Below are positions 8,010 through 17,682 of a stretch of 64,000 nucleotides of DNA, one piece after another. This stretch comes from Embleya sp040605455 (GTDB lineage Bacteria > Actinomycetota > Actinomycetes > Streptomycetales > Streptomycetaceae). The stretch spans positions 7,747-71,746 of the forward strand of contig NZ_JBEXCV010000028.1 of assembly GCF_040605455.1 (NCBI RefSeq), given 5' to 3'. The notes beneath the pieces are model-generated. The model had not been told where the DNA came from and did not search any database. It saw only the letters and a program-made list of their open reading frames with translations. Made by a program: the position numbers and the translations under genes. The stretch's first letter is position 1; every line of letters begins with the position of its first letter.

Positions 8010-8126
8010 GTCGGGCTCGGGCCGCGCCACGTACGGTTACCCGCTCACACCCGGCCGCGCTATCGTCCTTTTCGATTGCCGAACGACAACGATTCGTGCG
8101 GCGACATCAATCCCGGAGGTGGTGGC

Positions 8127-9445
8127 GTGCGCCCCGCGTACGGCGGCGACGGCAACGCGGTCGAACGGACCGGCTACCGCGCGGTACCGATGCCGGCCAC
8201 CGCGGCATCGGACCCGGCCGCCGCGCATCCGCTGCGCGTCCTGCTCATCGAGGACGACGCGGGGGACGCCTTCCTGGTCGAGGAACTGCTCGCCGACTCG
8301 CCGGATCCGATGGAGATCGTCTGGGCCCGGTCGATGGGCGAGGCCATGGTCAAGCTCGGCGAGGACATCGGCTGTGTCCTGCTGGACCTGGGGCTGCCCG
8401 ACGCCGAGGGGCTCAACGGGCTGCATCGGCTGCTGCTGTTCGCGCCGCGGACCGCGGTGATCGTGCTCACCGGCCTGTCCGACGCCCACCGCGGCTCGGC
8501 CGCGGTGGCCGCCGGCGCCCAGGACTATCTGGTCAAGCAGGAGATCGACGGTTCGTTGTTGTCCCGGGCGATCCGCTACGCCCTGGAGCGCAAGCGGGCC
8601 GATGAGTCGCAGCGCCGGCTGGTCGAGTCCGAGCTGCGCGCGCAGGAGAACGCACGCCTGGAGCGCGGGCTGCTGCCCGCCCCGATCCTGCGCGACCCGT
8701 CGCTGGACTTCCGGGCGCGCTACCGACCCGGGCGACAGCGCGCGCTGCTCGGCGGGGACCTGTACGACGCGGTACAGACCGCCGACGGGCGGGTGCACGT
8801 GATGATCGGCGACGTCTGCGGCCACGGCCCGGACGAGGCCGCGCTCGGAGTGAACCTGCGGATCGCCTGGCGCTCACTGATCTTCGCCGGCCTCACCGGC
8901 GGCGAGTTGCTCACCACGCTGGAGCGGATCTTCGAGCACGAACGGCGCTCGGACGAGATGTTCGCCACGTTGTGCATGACCATCATCGAGCCCGATCGGC
9001 GGCGCGGCCGGGTCTACCTCGCGGGCCATCCCGCCCCGCTCCTGCTCACCCCCAACGGCATCGCGCCGCTGTCCGAGAGCGCCACCGGCCCGGCGCTGGG
9101 CCTGTTCCCGGACGGCCGGTGGAGCCACGAGTCGATGGAGCTGGGCACGGACTGGTCGCTGCTGCTGTACACCGACGGGCTGATCGAGGGCCGGATCGGC
9201 CCGGGCCCGGAGCGACTGGGCACCGACGGCCTGTTGCCGCTGATCGGCCGGCTGCTGGCGGACGGGCGTTCCGGCTACGACCTGATCGATTCGGCGGTCG
9301 CAGCGGTGGAAGACCTGCACGGGGGCAGTCTCAACGACGACGTGGCGGTATTGCTGCTGCGGCACGACCCGGATCGCCCGCTGTACGGCGTGCAGGGCGG
9401 ACATCCGGTGCTGCCGGGCCAGACGACGGGCGAGGACGGTACGGC

Positions 9446-9449
<4 letters not shown>
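8127..9449 (+). CDS. Receiver-PP2C phosphatase (RsbU/SpoIIE-type response regulator)
   Basis: A 440-residue protein with an N-terminal receiver domain (acidic pocket LLIEDDAGDAF, phospho-acceptor Asp87 in CVLLDLGLPD, late Lys in YLVKQEI) joined by a helical linker to a PP2C-SpoIIE serine/threonine phosphatase domain (LLGGDLYDAV, VMIGDVCGHGPDEAA, AGHPAPLLL, LLYTDGLIEGR, DDVAVLLLR). Phosphorylation of the receiver probably controls phosphatase activity on an anti-sigma-factor antagonist; no such target gene lies nearby. The GTG at 8127 is chosen for its GGAGG site seven bases upstream; a TTG at 8076 is in frame. It overlaps the kinase gene by four bases. Confidence 0.92.
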
Positions 9450-11112
<1,663 letters not shown>

Positions 11113-11116
<4 letters not shown>

Positions 11117-11556
11117 CCCATCCCGTCGCGGGAGCCATCGAGGTCCTGTTGGTCGAGGACGACCCGGGCGATGTACTGATGACACGCGAGGCGTTCGAGG
11201 ACAACAAGGTGCGCAACTCGCTGCATGTGGTCAGCGACGGCGTCGAGGCGGTGGCATTCCTGCGGCGCGAGGGCGAGTACGTCGACGCGCCGCGCCCCGA
11301 CCTGATCCTGTTGGACCTCAACCTGCCGCGCAAGGACGGGCGGGAGGTGCTGGAGGAGATCAAGGCGGACGAGGACCTGCGCCGGATCCCGGTGGTGGTG
11401 CTGACCACGTCCGAGGCCGAGGAGGACGTGCTGCGCAGCTACCACCTGCACGCGAACGCCTATGTCACCAAGCCGGTGGACTTCGAGCAGTTCATCCACG
11501 TGGTGCGGCACATCGACGAGTTCTTCGTCTCGGTGGTCAAGCTGCCCACGCGCTGA
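11113..11556 (+). CDS. Single-domain response regulator (Rcp1-like)
   Basis: A 147-residue receiver with no output domain. It has the acidic pair (LLVEDDPGD), phospho-acceptor Asp68 (LILLDLNLPRKDG), the Thr/Ser switch (VVVLTTS) and the Lys of AYVTKPVD. This Rcp1/CheY-like subtype usually partners phytochrome-type HisKA kinases, which fits the kinase overlapping it by four bases. It likely relays phosphate or modulates the phosphatase encoded two genes upstream rather than binding DNA. Confidence 0.92.
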
Positions 11557-11571
11557 GTGCGGCGGGGCGGT

Positions 11572-11916
11572 TCACCAGGGGCCGTACGGCCCCATGTTGC
11601 GACCGCCCCCGCGACCGCCGGCGACCTCCTTGAGCGCGGGACGCACGTCGACGAGGTAGACGATCGCCGCGACCAGCCCGGCGAGCATGAGCATCAGGCC
11701 CAGGCCGGTGGGCAGCACGTCGACCACGACCGCGACACCCAGCAGGATCAGCCAGAAGGACTTCTTCTTCTTGTCCGCGGCGCGGTACGCGTCCTCGCGC
11801 CGGAAGGCGGCGTCGAACAGGCAGAACACCTTGAGCAGCAAGATGCCGAGGAAGAGCCAGGTCAGCAGCTGGTCGAACTTGGCCGTCAGCAGACCATCGG
11901 CCATGGCCAGTTCCAT
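11572..11916 (-). CDS. DUF2516 small membrane protein
   Basis: A 114-residue protein with two or three hydrophobic segments (about 17-36, 52-70, 73-90) around a Lys-rich loop (RAADKKKKSFW), and a Gly-rich tail. This matches the actinobacterial DUF2516 family, whose function is unknown. The ATG at 11916 is supported by GAGGAGG five bases upstream. It converges on the receiver gene with 15 bases between the stops and is downstream of the HbhA-like gene beyond a strong terminator. Confidence 0.82.
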   Translation of the reverse strand: MELAMADGLLTAKFDQLLTWLFLGILLLKVFCLFDAAFRREDAYRAADKKKKSFWLILLGVAVVVDVLPTGLGLMLMLAGLVAAIVYLVDVRPALKEVAGGRGGGRNMGPYGPW

Positions 11917-11977
11917 CGATCCTCCTCTGCGCGGCCGCCGCGTGCCGCCGCGTCGTGCGGGATTCCAGTCTGGCATG

Positions 11978-12015
11978 CCCGATGCCGCCTCGGGGGTTGC
12001 CGAGGCGGCATCGGG
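11978..12015. terminator. Perfect 16-bp hairpin
   Basis: Arms 11978-11993 (CCCGATGCCGCCTCGG) and 12000-12015 pair perfectly with a six-base loop. It follows the stop of the HbhA-like gene on the minus strand and separates it from DUF2516. Confidence 0.75.
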
Positions 12016-12034
12016 TGGATCGGTATGCCGAGGC

Positions 12035-12532
12035 TCAGGCGTTCGAGACGCCGGCCGGCTTGCTGCCCGAGTCGCCGACCTTGCGGGCGGCCTGCTCGAC
12101 GGCGTTCGCCGCGGCGTCCGCGGCCTTGCCGGCGGCGGTCGCCGCGGACTTGGCCTGGGTCTTGGTATTGGCGACCCCGCGCTTGGTCGCGGTCGTGGTC
12201 GCCTTGGCCTTGCTCTCGGTCGTGCGCACGGCCGTCTTGGCCCGCTTGGTGCTTTCCTGCCGGTCGACCCGCTTGACCAGCTTCTCACCGCGCGCGGCGA
12301 GGTCCTCGTAGAGCTCCTTGGCCCTGTCCACCTGGGACTTGGCGAAGGTCTGGGTGCGGTCGGGGAGCGTCTGGAGACGCTCGCGCAGCACCTTCGGGTC
12401 GGTGGTGACCTCGGTCCGGAAGCGCTCGGGCAGCTCCCGCAGCTTCTCCACCACCAGGTCGCCGGCGCCGGCGACGGCGTACAGCGGGGTGGTGTCGGTC
12501 AGGGTCTTCTTCAGTTCCGTGGCGATAGCCAT
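12035..12532 (-). CDS. Heparin-binding haemagglutinin-like Lys/Ala-rich protein
   Basis: A 165-residue protein beginning MAIATELKKTLTDTTPLYAVAGAGDLVVEKL, close to the N-terminal pattern of mycobacterial HbhA, followed by amphipathic helices and a C-terminal low-complexity half rich in Lys, Ala and Thr (TKRGVANTKTQAKSAA). In mycobacteria HbhA is a surface adhesin; in free-living actinomycetes the role is unclear and could be membrane or nucleoid association. No signal peptide is seen. It follows the XRE regulator gene by eight bases and is probably cotranscribed with it. Confidence 0.78.
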   Translation of the reverse strand: MAIATELKKTLTDTTPLYAVAGAGDLVVEKLRELPERFRTEVTTDPKVLRERLQTLPDRTQTFAKSQVDRAKELYEDLAARGEKLVKRVDRQESTKRAKTAVRTTESKAKATTTATKRGVANTKTQAKSAATAAGKAADAAANAVEQAARKVGDSGSKPAGVSNA

Positions 12533-12540
12533 GGTGTTCC

Positions 12541-12981
12541 TCACTCCTCGGGATCGAGGTGGTCGGTTACGGCCCGGCCGGCCTTGCCGTTCACGGTTCC
12601 GTCGGCGGCGCCCCGTTCGTCCCGCACGCCACCGTCCTGTGTGTTCTCCTTGCGGAATGCCTCGTAGATCTCTATGAGGACCCGCTTCTGGCGGTCGTTG
12701 ATCGCCGGATCCGCCATGATCGCGGTGCGCACCTCACGGTCACCCTCCTCGCGTTCGTCGAGGATGCCCGCCTGCACGTAGAGCGTCTCGGCCGAGATAC
12801 GCAGCGCCTTGGCGATCTGTTGCAGGATCTCCGCGCTGGGCCGCCGCAGGCCGCGCTCGATCTGGCTCAGATAGGGGTTCGAGACCCCGGCCGCCTCGGC
12901 GAGTTGCCGAAGCGAATATTGCGCGTTGCGGCGTTGCTCCCGGATGTACTCACCCAGCGAGCCGACGTTCAGACCAGCCAT
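12541..12981 (-). CDS. XRE-family helix-turn-helix regulator
   Basis: A 146-residue protein with an N-terminal HTH_3 domain (LGEYIREQRRNAQYSLRQL, then AAGVSNPYLSQIERGLRRPS as the helix-turn-helix) and a helical C-terminal half ending in a polar tail. This layout matches short actinobacterial regulators adjacent to HbhA-like genes. A set of GCTTGC/GCAAGC half-sites 23-50 bases upstream of the ATG suggests autoregulation. It probably controls the downstream HbhA-like gene, eight bases away. ATG 12981 is chosen over an ATG five codons earlier because it gives the usual N-terminus. Confidence 0.88.
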   Translation of the reverse strand: MAGLNVGSLGEYIREQRRNAQYSLRQLAEAAGVSNPYLSQIERGLRRPSAEILQQIAKALRISAETLYVQAGILDEREEGDREVRTAIMADPAINDRQKRVLIEIYEAFRKENTQDGGVRDERGAADGTVNGKAGRAVTDHLDPEE

Positions 12982-13003
12982 GGCTTCAGCATGCACACAC
13001 CGC

Positions 13004-13031
13004 GCTTGCTATTGCAAGCACACTGCTTGCA
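13004..13031. promoter_or_regulatory. Candidate operator of the XRE regulator
   Basis: Three hexamer half-sites alternate in orientation: GCTTGC (13004-13009), GCAAGC (13014-13019) and GCTTGC (13025-13030). They form two overlapping inverted repeats with four- and five-base spacers, one of them a perfect TGCAAGC/GCTTGCA pair. They lie 23-50 bases upstream of the XRE start at 12981, a typical autoregulatory place. Confidence 0.6.
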
Positions 13032-13104
13032 GCCGTATGCAAAGAGGCGCCGAACGGGGGAACCGGGGGCCGGGCGATCGGATCGGGGAGTGCCGTCGAG
13101 GTGG

Positions 13105-13635
13105 TCATCGACCCGACAGCAGGTCCTCCACCTTCGCCTCGCCCTCGCGGTAGCGACGGGTGATCTCGGCGGCGCAGTCGTCGGCGGTGCGCTGGAGGCG
13201 ATGCCGACGCGAGGACACCTCCTGTTCGTGGGCGCCGAGCTTGTCCAGCGCCTCGCCCAACTCCGTGTCGGTGTGCGCGGCGAGGTCGGACAGGCCCACG
13301 TCGGCGAGCAGTTGCTCGATCCAGCTGCGGTAGCGATCGGTGCGCGGCGGCTGGACGTTGACGTGTCGCGCGCCGCGGGTGGGTGGTCTGGACTCGGACA
13401 GGATCTCGGGCAGCCGGCCCACCACCGGCGAGGTCGGCTCGGCACCGTCCCGGCCGGATCGCCGGGCCAGTTCGGCGCGCAGGATGTCGATCCGCCCCTG
13501 GAGCAGCCTCCGCAGATAGGACAGATCGTTCTCCTCGCGCTGAGCGTCGCGCATGAGTTCGCGAACCCGACTCAGCGTGAGTGCGCGGATGGCCTCCGGG
13601 GCCACTCCGTCGGGAAGATCCACCATGAGACGCAT
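13105..13635 (-). CDS. rsiG: RsiG-like c-di-GMP-dependent anti-sigma factor
   Basis: A 176-residue helical protein. It carries two copies of the RsiG c-di-GMP signature E-X3-S-X2-R-X3-Q-X3-D: E35, S39, R42, Q46, D50, and E137, S141, R144, Q148, D152. In Streptomyces RsiG binds two c-di-GMP molecules and then sequesters the sporulation sigma factor WhiG, linking this gene to control of spore formation. Both copies are complete, so c-di-GMP binding is likely. No whiG gene is in the window. ATG 13635 starts the family-length protein; ATG 13626 is an alternative. Divergent from dtd with a 73-base gap. Confidence 0.88.
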   Translation of the reverse strand: MRLMVDLPDGVAPEAIRALTLSRVRELMRDAQREENDLSYLRRLLQGRIDILRAELARRSGRDGAEPTSPVVGRLPEILSESRPPTRGARHVNVQPPRTDRYRSWIEQLLADVGLSDLAAHTDTELGEALDKLGAHEQEVSSRRHRLQRTADDCAAEITRRYREGEAKVEDLLSGR

Positions 13636-13708
13636 CGTGTCATGTCGGGCAGACCACCGCGTGCCACATGCTGCGGAATCGGTCCGGACGGGTGTGCAGA
13701 ATGGGCCC

Positions 13709-14134
13709 ATGCGTGCCGTCCTGCAGGTCGTGACCGAAGCATCCGTGACCGTCGAGGGGGAGGTGGTCGGCTCGATCGTGGGCCCCGGACTGTGCGTCCT
13801 GGTCGGCGTGACGCACACCGATACTCCCGAGATCGCCCGCCGACTGGCCGCCAAGCTGTGGAGCCTGCGCGTCCTGGACGGCGAGAAATCCTGCTCGGAC
13901 CTGTCCGCGCCACTGCTGGTGATCAGCCAGTTCACCCTGTACGGCGACGCCCGCAAGGGTCGTCGGCCGACCTGGAACGAGGCCGCGCCGGGCCCGGTCG
14001 CCGAACCCCTGGTGGCCGAGGTCGTCGCGGCGCTGCGCGCGCTCGGTGCCGAGGTGGCCACCGGCGTGTTCGGGGCCGACATGAAGGTCGCACTCGTCAA
14101 CGACGGCCCGATGACCCTCGTCGTGGACATGTGA
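13709..14134 (+). CDS. dtd: D-aminoacyl-tRNA deacylase
   Basis: A proofreading enzyme that hydrolyses D-aminoacyl-tRNA and mischarged Gly-tRNA(Ala). The 141-residue length is normal. The cross-subunit Gly-cisPro motif is seen as NDGPMTL near the end, the SQFTLYGDARKGRRPTW block holds the other active-site motif, and the N-terminus MRAVLQVVTEASVTVEGEVVG is typical. The ATG at 13709 is the conserved start. It is the only gene on its strand between rsiG and the small membrane gene. Confidence 0.96.
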   Translation: MRAVLQVVTEASVTVEGEVVGSIVGPGLCVLVGVTHTDTPEIARRLAAKLWSLRVLDGEKSCSDLSAPLLVISQFTLYGDARKGRRPTWNEAAPGPVAEPLVAEVVAALRALGAEVATGVFGADMKVALVNDGPMTLVVDM

Positions 14135-14256
14135 CCTCGGGGCGCGAGTGCGAGAACCCGCCCGGGATTCACCGGTTCCGGGGGTTCTCCCCATGTTCCT
14201 CGGCCGAACGGGGAAGGAGAATGGGCCTCGGGTACACCGACCGAAGGGGTTGGACC

Positions 14257-14445
14257 ATGTCGCACCGCGGGCCGTACATCGCGGCCGGGATCGTCGTCGC
14301 CATCATCGCGCTGATCGTGCTGCCCTCGTGGATCGCCTGGACCATCGTGGCGGTCGCGATCGGCCTGCCGGTCGTCGCCTACTTCGCCCTGGACCGCTCG
14401 CAGCGGCGGCGCCTGCACCGCATCCGCCGCCGCGAGATCCGCTAG
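14257..14445 (+). CDS. Small two-TM membrane protein
   Basis: A 62-residue protein, almost entirely two hydrophobic helices (about 7-23 and 25-43) followed by a strongly basic tail (RSQRRRLHRIRRREIR). No family recognised. ATG 14257 has GAAGGGG seven bases upstream; an in-frame ATG at 14221 has its AGGAG only one base away, which is too close. It converges on ygfZ with 43 bases between stops. Confidence 0.6.
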   Translation: MSHRGPYIAAGIVVAIIALIVLPSWIAWTIVAVAIGLPVVAYFALDRSQRRRLHRIRRREIR

Positions 14446-14488
14446 GTCGAAGCCGGGGGCTGGAGCGAAGAACCCGCAGGCCCCAAGG

Positions 14489-15436
14489 TCACGCGGGGAC
14501 CACGACCTCCTGGGTCGCCGGCACACCGCCGGCCAGGAGCTCGGCGTCCACCGCGGTGTTGCGCTTGATCAGCGCCAGCGCGATCGGGCCGAGTTCGTGG
14601 TGGCGCACCGAGCTGGTGACGAAGCCGACCTGCCGGCCCGCGAGTTCGACCGGCGCGCCGTGCTCGGGCAGTGCTTCCGGGGTGCCGTCCAGGTGCAGGA
14701 AGACCAGCCGGCGCGGCGGCCGACCCAGGTTGTGCACGCGCGCGACCGTCTCCTGGCCCCGGTAGCAGCCCTTGTCCAGGTGCACCGCAGTGTCGATCAG
14801 GCCCAGCTCGTGCACGATCGTGCGGTGGTCGGTCTCCAGACCCAGTCGAGGCCGGTACGCGGCGATCCGCAGCGCCTCGTAGGCCCACATGCCCGCCGGG
14901 TGCACGTGCTCGCGCCCATACCGCTCGAGCCGCTCGCGCGGCAGGAACAGCTCGCGCCCGTATGCGGTCTCGCGCACCAGCACGTCCTCGGGCGCGTCGC
15001 CGGCGCCCGCCTCGTGCATGATCGCGAAGTCGGCGGACACGTCCGCGACCTCGACCCGCAGCATGAAGCGCATCCGGTCCAGGAACTCGACCAGGGCCGG
15101 CGCCTCGCCGGGCTCCAGGTGCGCCCAGAACGCCTCGCCGTCGTCGACCCCGTACAGCGCGTGCTCGATGTGCCCGTGCGGGCTCAGCACGAGTGTCAGC
15201 GTCGCCTCGTGCGGCTTCAGCCCGATCAGGTGCTGCGTGGTCAGCGAGTGCAGCCAGCTCAGCCGATCCGGACCGCTCACCTTGATCACGTCGTGGTGCG
15301 AGAGATCGACGAAGCCCTCGCCCGCTTCCAGCCGACGTTGTTCACGCAGGGGATCGCCGTAGTGCGCGGCGACACCGGCGTCGGGGGCTTCCGCGGCGAC
15401 CGCGCCGGGCAGGGACAACAAAGGGCTCGTGGGCAT
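14489..15436 (-). CDS. ygfZ: Folate-binding YgfZ/IbaG-type Fe-S maintenance protein
   Basis: A 315-residue protein of the GcvT-like tetrahydrofolate-binding family involved in assembly or repair of some Fe-S proteins. The diagnostic KGCYRGQE motif is present (about residues 225-232), with the GcvT-like N-terminal block FVDLSHHDVIKVSGPDR. ATG at 15436 is confirmed by the family N-terminus. It lies 46 bases downstream of the Fur-family gene on the same strand, a neighbour arrangement known from streptomycetes. Confidence 0.93.
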   Translation of the reverse strand: MPTSPLLSLPGAVAAEAPDAGVAAHYGDPLREQRRLEAGEGFVDLSHHDVIKVSGPDRLSWLHSLTTQHLIGLKPHEATLTLVLSPHGHIEHALYGVDDGEAFWAHLEPGEAPALVEFLDRMRFMLRVEVADVSADFAIMHEAGAGDAPEDVLVRETAYGRELFLPRERLERYGREHVHPAGMWAYEALRIAAYRPRLGLETDHRTIVHELGLIDTAVHLDKGCYRGQETVARVHNLGRPPRRLVFLHLDGTPEALPEHGAPVELAGRQVGFVTSSVRHHELGPIALALIKRNTAVDAELLAGGVPATQEVVVPA

Positions 15437-15482
15437 GTCCCCACAGTACGAGACCGGCCCGGCCGTTGCCGTTGCCGTTGCC

Positions 15483-15908
15483 TCAGGAAACCCGGGCGGC
15501 GGTGCACTCCGCGCAGCGGCCGAAGATCGCGAAGTGCGCGAGGTCGATGTCGAACCCGTGCTCGGCGCGCAGCCGCTCGCCCATCGCGGCGGCGATCTCG
15601 GTGCCCACCTCGATCACCCGCCGGCAGTCCCGGCAGACCAGGTGCAGGTGGCCGCCGACGTCCGCCGGGTGGTAGGTCGGCGCACCGTGGCCCAGGTGGG
15701 TGTGGGTGACCAGGTCGAGCTGTTCGAGCAGTTCGAGGGTGCGGTAGACGGTCGAGATGTTGATCCCACCGGCGGTTTTGTGCACCTCCACCAGGATCTC
15801 GTCCGGTGTCGCGTGGCCCAGGGTGTTCACCGCTTCGAGGACGAGTTGGCGTTGCGGCGTGAGCCGGTAGCCCTTCTCCCGAAGTTCGTGCTTCCAGTCA
15901 GTGCTCAC
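15483..15908 (-). CDS. nur: Fur-family metalloregulator, Nur-like
   Basis: A 141-residue dimeric metal-dependent repressor. The DNA-binding half has REKGYRLTPQRQLVLEAV and ISTVYRTLELLEQLDLV; the metal and dimer half has GHGAPTYH, HLHLVCRDC and FAIFGRCAEC. By sequence pattern and genome position beside ygfZ it looks like the nickel regulator Nur, which controls nickel uptake and superoxide dismutase genes. One caution: the His-rich stretch before HLVCRDC reads DVGGHLH, with fewer His than I remember in S. coelicolor Nur, so metal preference may differ. GTG 15908 is the conserved start; no strong ribosome site is visible. Confidence 0.85.
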   Translation of the reverse strand: MSTDWKHELREKGYRLTPQRQLVLEAVNTLGHATPDEILVEVHKTAGGINISTVYRTLELLEQLDLVTHTHLGHGAPTYHPADVGGHLHLVCRDCRRVIEVGTEIAAAMGERLRAEHGFDIDLAHFAIFGRCAECTAARVS

Positions 15909-15983
15909 ACATGGAAGTTTACGAGGGCGAACCGGCCCCCGGGCCACTGCGCGCGGTCGCGTCCGGTTCGGCGGCGTCCAGCG

Positions 15984-16499
15984 CTATTCGGCCGCGAGGT
16001 CCGCGTCGACGCGCTTGAGTTGGGCGGAGACGTGGGCCTGCAGCGGGTGACCCATCGCGGCCATGTCGTACGCGTACATCAACTCGCCCTTGACCAGGCC
16101 GTACAGCCGGTGGCCGGCGGTGTACTCCTTCGCGTCCTCGGTGCGCGCGACCACGTCGGTGCGCATCTCCAGCCGCGGGCCGTCCACCTTGCCGAGCCAG
16201 ATCTCCACGATTCCGGTGGGGTGGGCGAGGGTCACGTCGACCGAGCCGTCCAGCTTCGAGCGCCAGAAGCCGGTCTCGGTCGCCAGCGGACGCACCCGCT
16301 CACCCTCGTCGTCGAGGAGCCAGGTGCGCGAGGTGTAGGTGAGGAACGGCTTGTTCGCGATGTAGCCGAAGGTGACCTGCTGGCCGAAGCGGAACGCCTC
16401 GATGGTCGGGTAGTCGCCGACACCGGCGCCTTCCCAGGTGCCGAGCAGGAACGCGAGCGGGACGGCGTCGAAGTGCAGGTCGTCCGGGATTTCGATCAT
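15984..16499 (-). CDS. Nitrobindin / FABP-like haem protein
   Basis: A 171-residue lipocalin-like ten-stranded barrel protein of the nitrobindin family, which binds ferric haem and isomerises peroxynitrite. The signature GTWEGAGVGDYPTI starts at about residue 20, and the C-terminal strand AHVSAQLKRVD holds the likely axial-His region. ATG at 16499. It lies between the Fur-family gene and a 32-residue membrane-peptide gene on the same strand. The haem role is family knowledge. Confidence 0.88.
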   Translation of the reverse strand: MIEIPDDLHFDAVPLAFLLGTWEGAGVGDYPTIEAFRFGQQVTFGYIANKPFLTYTSRTWLLDDEGERVRPLATETGFWRSKLDGSVDVTLAHPTGIVEIWLGKVDGPRLEMRTDVVARTEDAKEYTAGHRLYGLVKGELMYAYDMAAMGHPLQAHVSAQLKRVDADLAAE

Positions 16500-16555
16500 G
16501 GTGGGGCGGCCGCTTCCGGGGTCGGGTACGGCGGGTCAGCCTACCGGGCTCGGCG

Positions 16556-16654
16556 TCAGTTCTGGCCCTTGTACAGCTTGGACACGGTCAGCGCGGCGAA
16601 CCACGCGACGAGGACGCCGACCACGGCCAGCAGCGCAATGAAGAAGATGTGCAT
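16556..16654 (-). CDS. 32-residue single-span membrane peptide
   Basis: A very short gene, MHIFFIALLAVVGVLVAWFAALTV then a short basic tail ending SKLYKGQN. One transmembrane helix fills residues 3-24 with a positive C-terminus, implying the tail is cytoplasmic. GAGGAG lies ten bases before the ATG. It sits 56 bases before nitrobindin on the same strand and divergent from the DsrE gene, with codon use like its neighbours. Function unknown. Confidence 0.6.
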   Translation of the reverse strand: MHIFFIALLAVVGVLVAWFAALTVSKLYKGQN

Positions 16655-16740
16655 CGCCCGGGTGCTCCTCGTGCTTCGTACGGGTGGGCCAGGTCGACCT
16701 GGCCGGGTGCCAAACGGCCTCAGTGTATAGGCTGCGAGCC

Positions 16741-17103
16741 GTGAAGCGATCTCTCGTGGTCAAGGTCACCGCAGGTCAGGACGCGCCGGAGCGCTGCTCC
16801 CAGGCGTTCACGGTGGCGTCGGTGGCGCTCGCGTCGGGCGTGGACGTATCGGTGTGGCTCACCGGCGAGTCGTCCTGGTTCGCGCTGCCCGGGCGCGCCG
16901 CCGAGTTCGAACTGCCGCACGCCGCGCCGCTGCCGGATCTGCTCGACGCGCTGATCGCGGGCGGCCGGGTGACCCTGTGCACGCAGTGCGCGGCGCGCCG
17001 GGAGATCACCGGCGACGACGTGCTGCCCGGGATCCGGATCGCCGGGGCCCAGGTGTTCGTCCAGGAAGCGCTCGCGGACGACGCCCAGGCGCTGGTGTAC
17101 TGA
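16741..17103 (+). CDS. DsrE-family sulfur relay-like protein
   Basis: A 120-residue DsrE/DsrF/TusD fold protein. The alternating strand and helix pattern is seen from VVKVTAGQDAPERCSQAFTVASVA to a conserved Cys pair in LCTQCAARREIT (about residues 79-90). Such proteins carry persulfide sulfur in some pathways, but the actinobacterial members are uncharacterised. GTG 16741 begins the family N-terminus. Its nearness to the sulfurtransferase pair at 17.7-18.9 kb fits a sulfur role but does not prove it. It converges on the SMR gene with 24 bases between. Confidence 0.82.
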   Translation: MKRSLVVKVTAGQDAPERCSQAFTVASVALASGVDVSVWLTGESSWFALPGRAAEFELPHAAPLPDLLDALIAGGRVTLCTQCAARREITGDDVLPGIRIAGAQVFVQEALADDAQALVY

Positions 17104-17127
17104 CGGTCCGCCCGCACGGGCCCGGGA

Positions 17128-17451
17128 TCAGTGGCTGATCCCGGAGATGTTCAGGCCGATCACACCGAGCAGGACCAGGCCGATCGAGATCAGCTTGAGC
17201 GGCGACGAGCCCTCGTTCAGGAGCCAGATGCCCACCAACGCGGTGCCCGCCGCGCCGATTCCGGTCCACACCGCGTACGCGGGGCCGACCTCGAGCGACT
17301 TGAGCGCATAGGTGAGCAGCCCGAAGCTGCCCAGTGCACACGCGGCGAAGCCGACCGTGGGCCACAACCGGGTGAATCCGTGGCTCTGCTTGAGCATGAT
17401 GGCGAAGCCGGTCTCCAGGATTCCCGCGATGATCACGATCATCCATGCCAC
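17128..17451 (-). CDS. SMR-family efflux protein, Gdx/SugE type
   Basis: A 107-residue, four-helix small multidrug resistance protein. Essential Glu13 is in GILETGFAIMLKQSHG, and the Gdx-type signature GPAYAVWTGIGAAGT (about residues 57-71) favours guanidinium export over broad drug efflux. Dimeric proton antiport in the plasma membrane is family knowledge. It lies 231 bases beyond the DUF1416 gene, past a strong hairpin, so it probably has its own promoter. I looked for guanidine riboswitch hallmarks upstream and found none I could trust. Confidence 0.92.
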   Translation of the reverse strand: MAWMIVIIAGILETGFAIMLKQSHGFTRLWPTVGFAACALGSFGLLTYALKSLEVGPAYAVWTGIGAAGTALVGIWLLNEGSSPLKLISIGLVLLGVIGLNISGISH

Positions 17452-17576
17452 GTGTTGCCTCCCGGCGTCGCGCGTTGCTTCCGGTGTCCCCTACTCCGAA
17501 AGGTCTGCCCCCCGGCGGATCCACCGAAGATACGGAAACCTTTCTGCCCCTGCGACCTTGGACACACACCGAACGA

Positions 17577-17613
17577 CTCCACCCCTCCCCCGAGCACGTG
17601 GGGAGGGGTGGAG
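17577..17613. terminator. Perfect 14-bp hairpin after the sulfur operon
   Basis: Arms 17577-17590 (CTCCACCCCTCCCC) and 17600-17613 pair perfectly around a nine-base loop; TTTT follows on the + strand. It lies between the DUF1416 stop (17683) and the SMR start (17451) and most likely ends the minus-strand sulfurtransferase transcript. Confidence 0.7.
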
Positions 17614-17682
17614 CCGTTTTGCCGCCGATCGGGCTGCGGGGTCCGAGGGTGTACGTCCGAAGGAGACCCGCCCCCGTCGGGG

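Noticed and set aside
17452..17576. Possible guanidine riboswitch before the SMR/Gdx gene
   Set aside because: A short GAAAGGT/ACCTTTC stem exists, but the conserved guanidine-I, -II or -III core sequences were not found.
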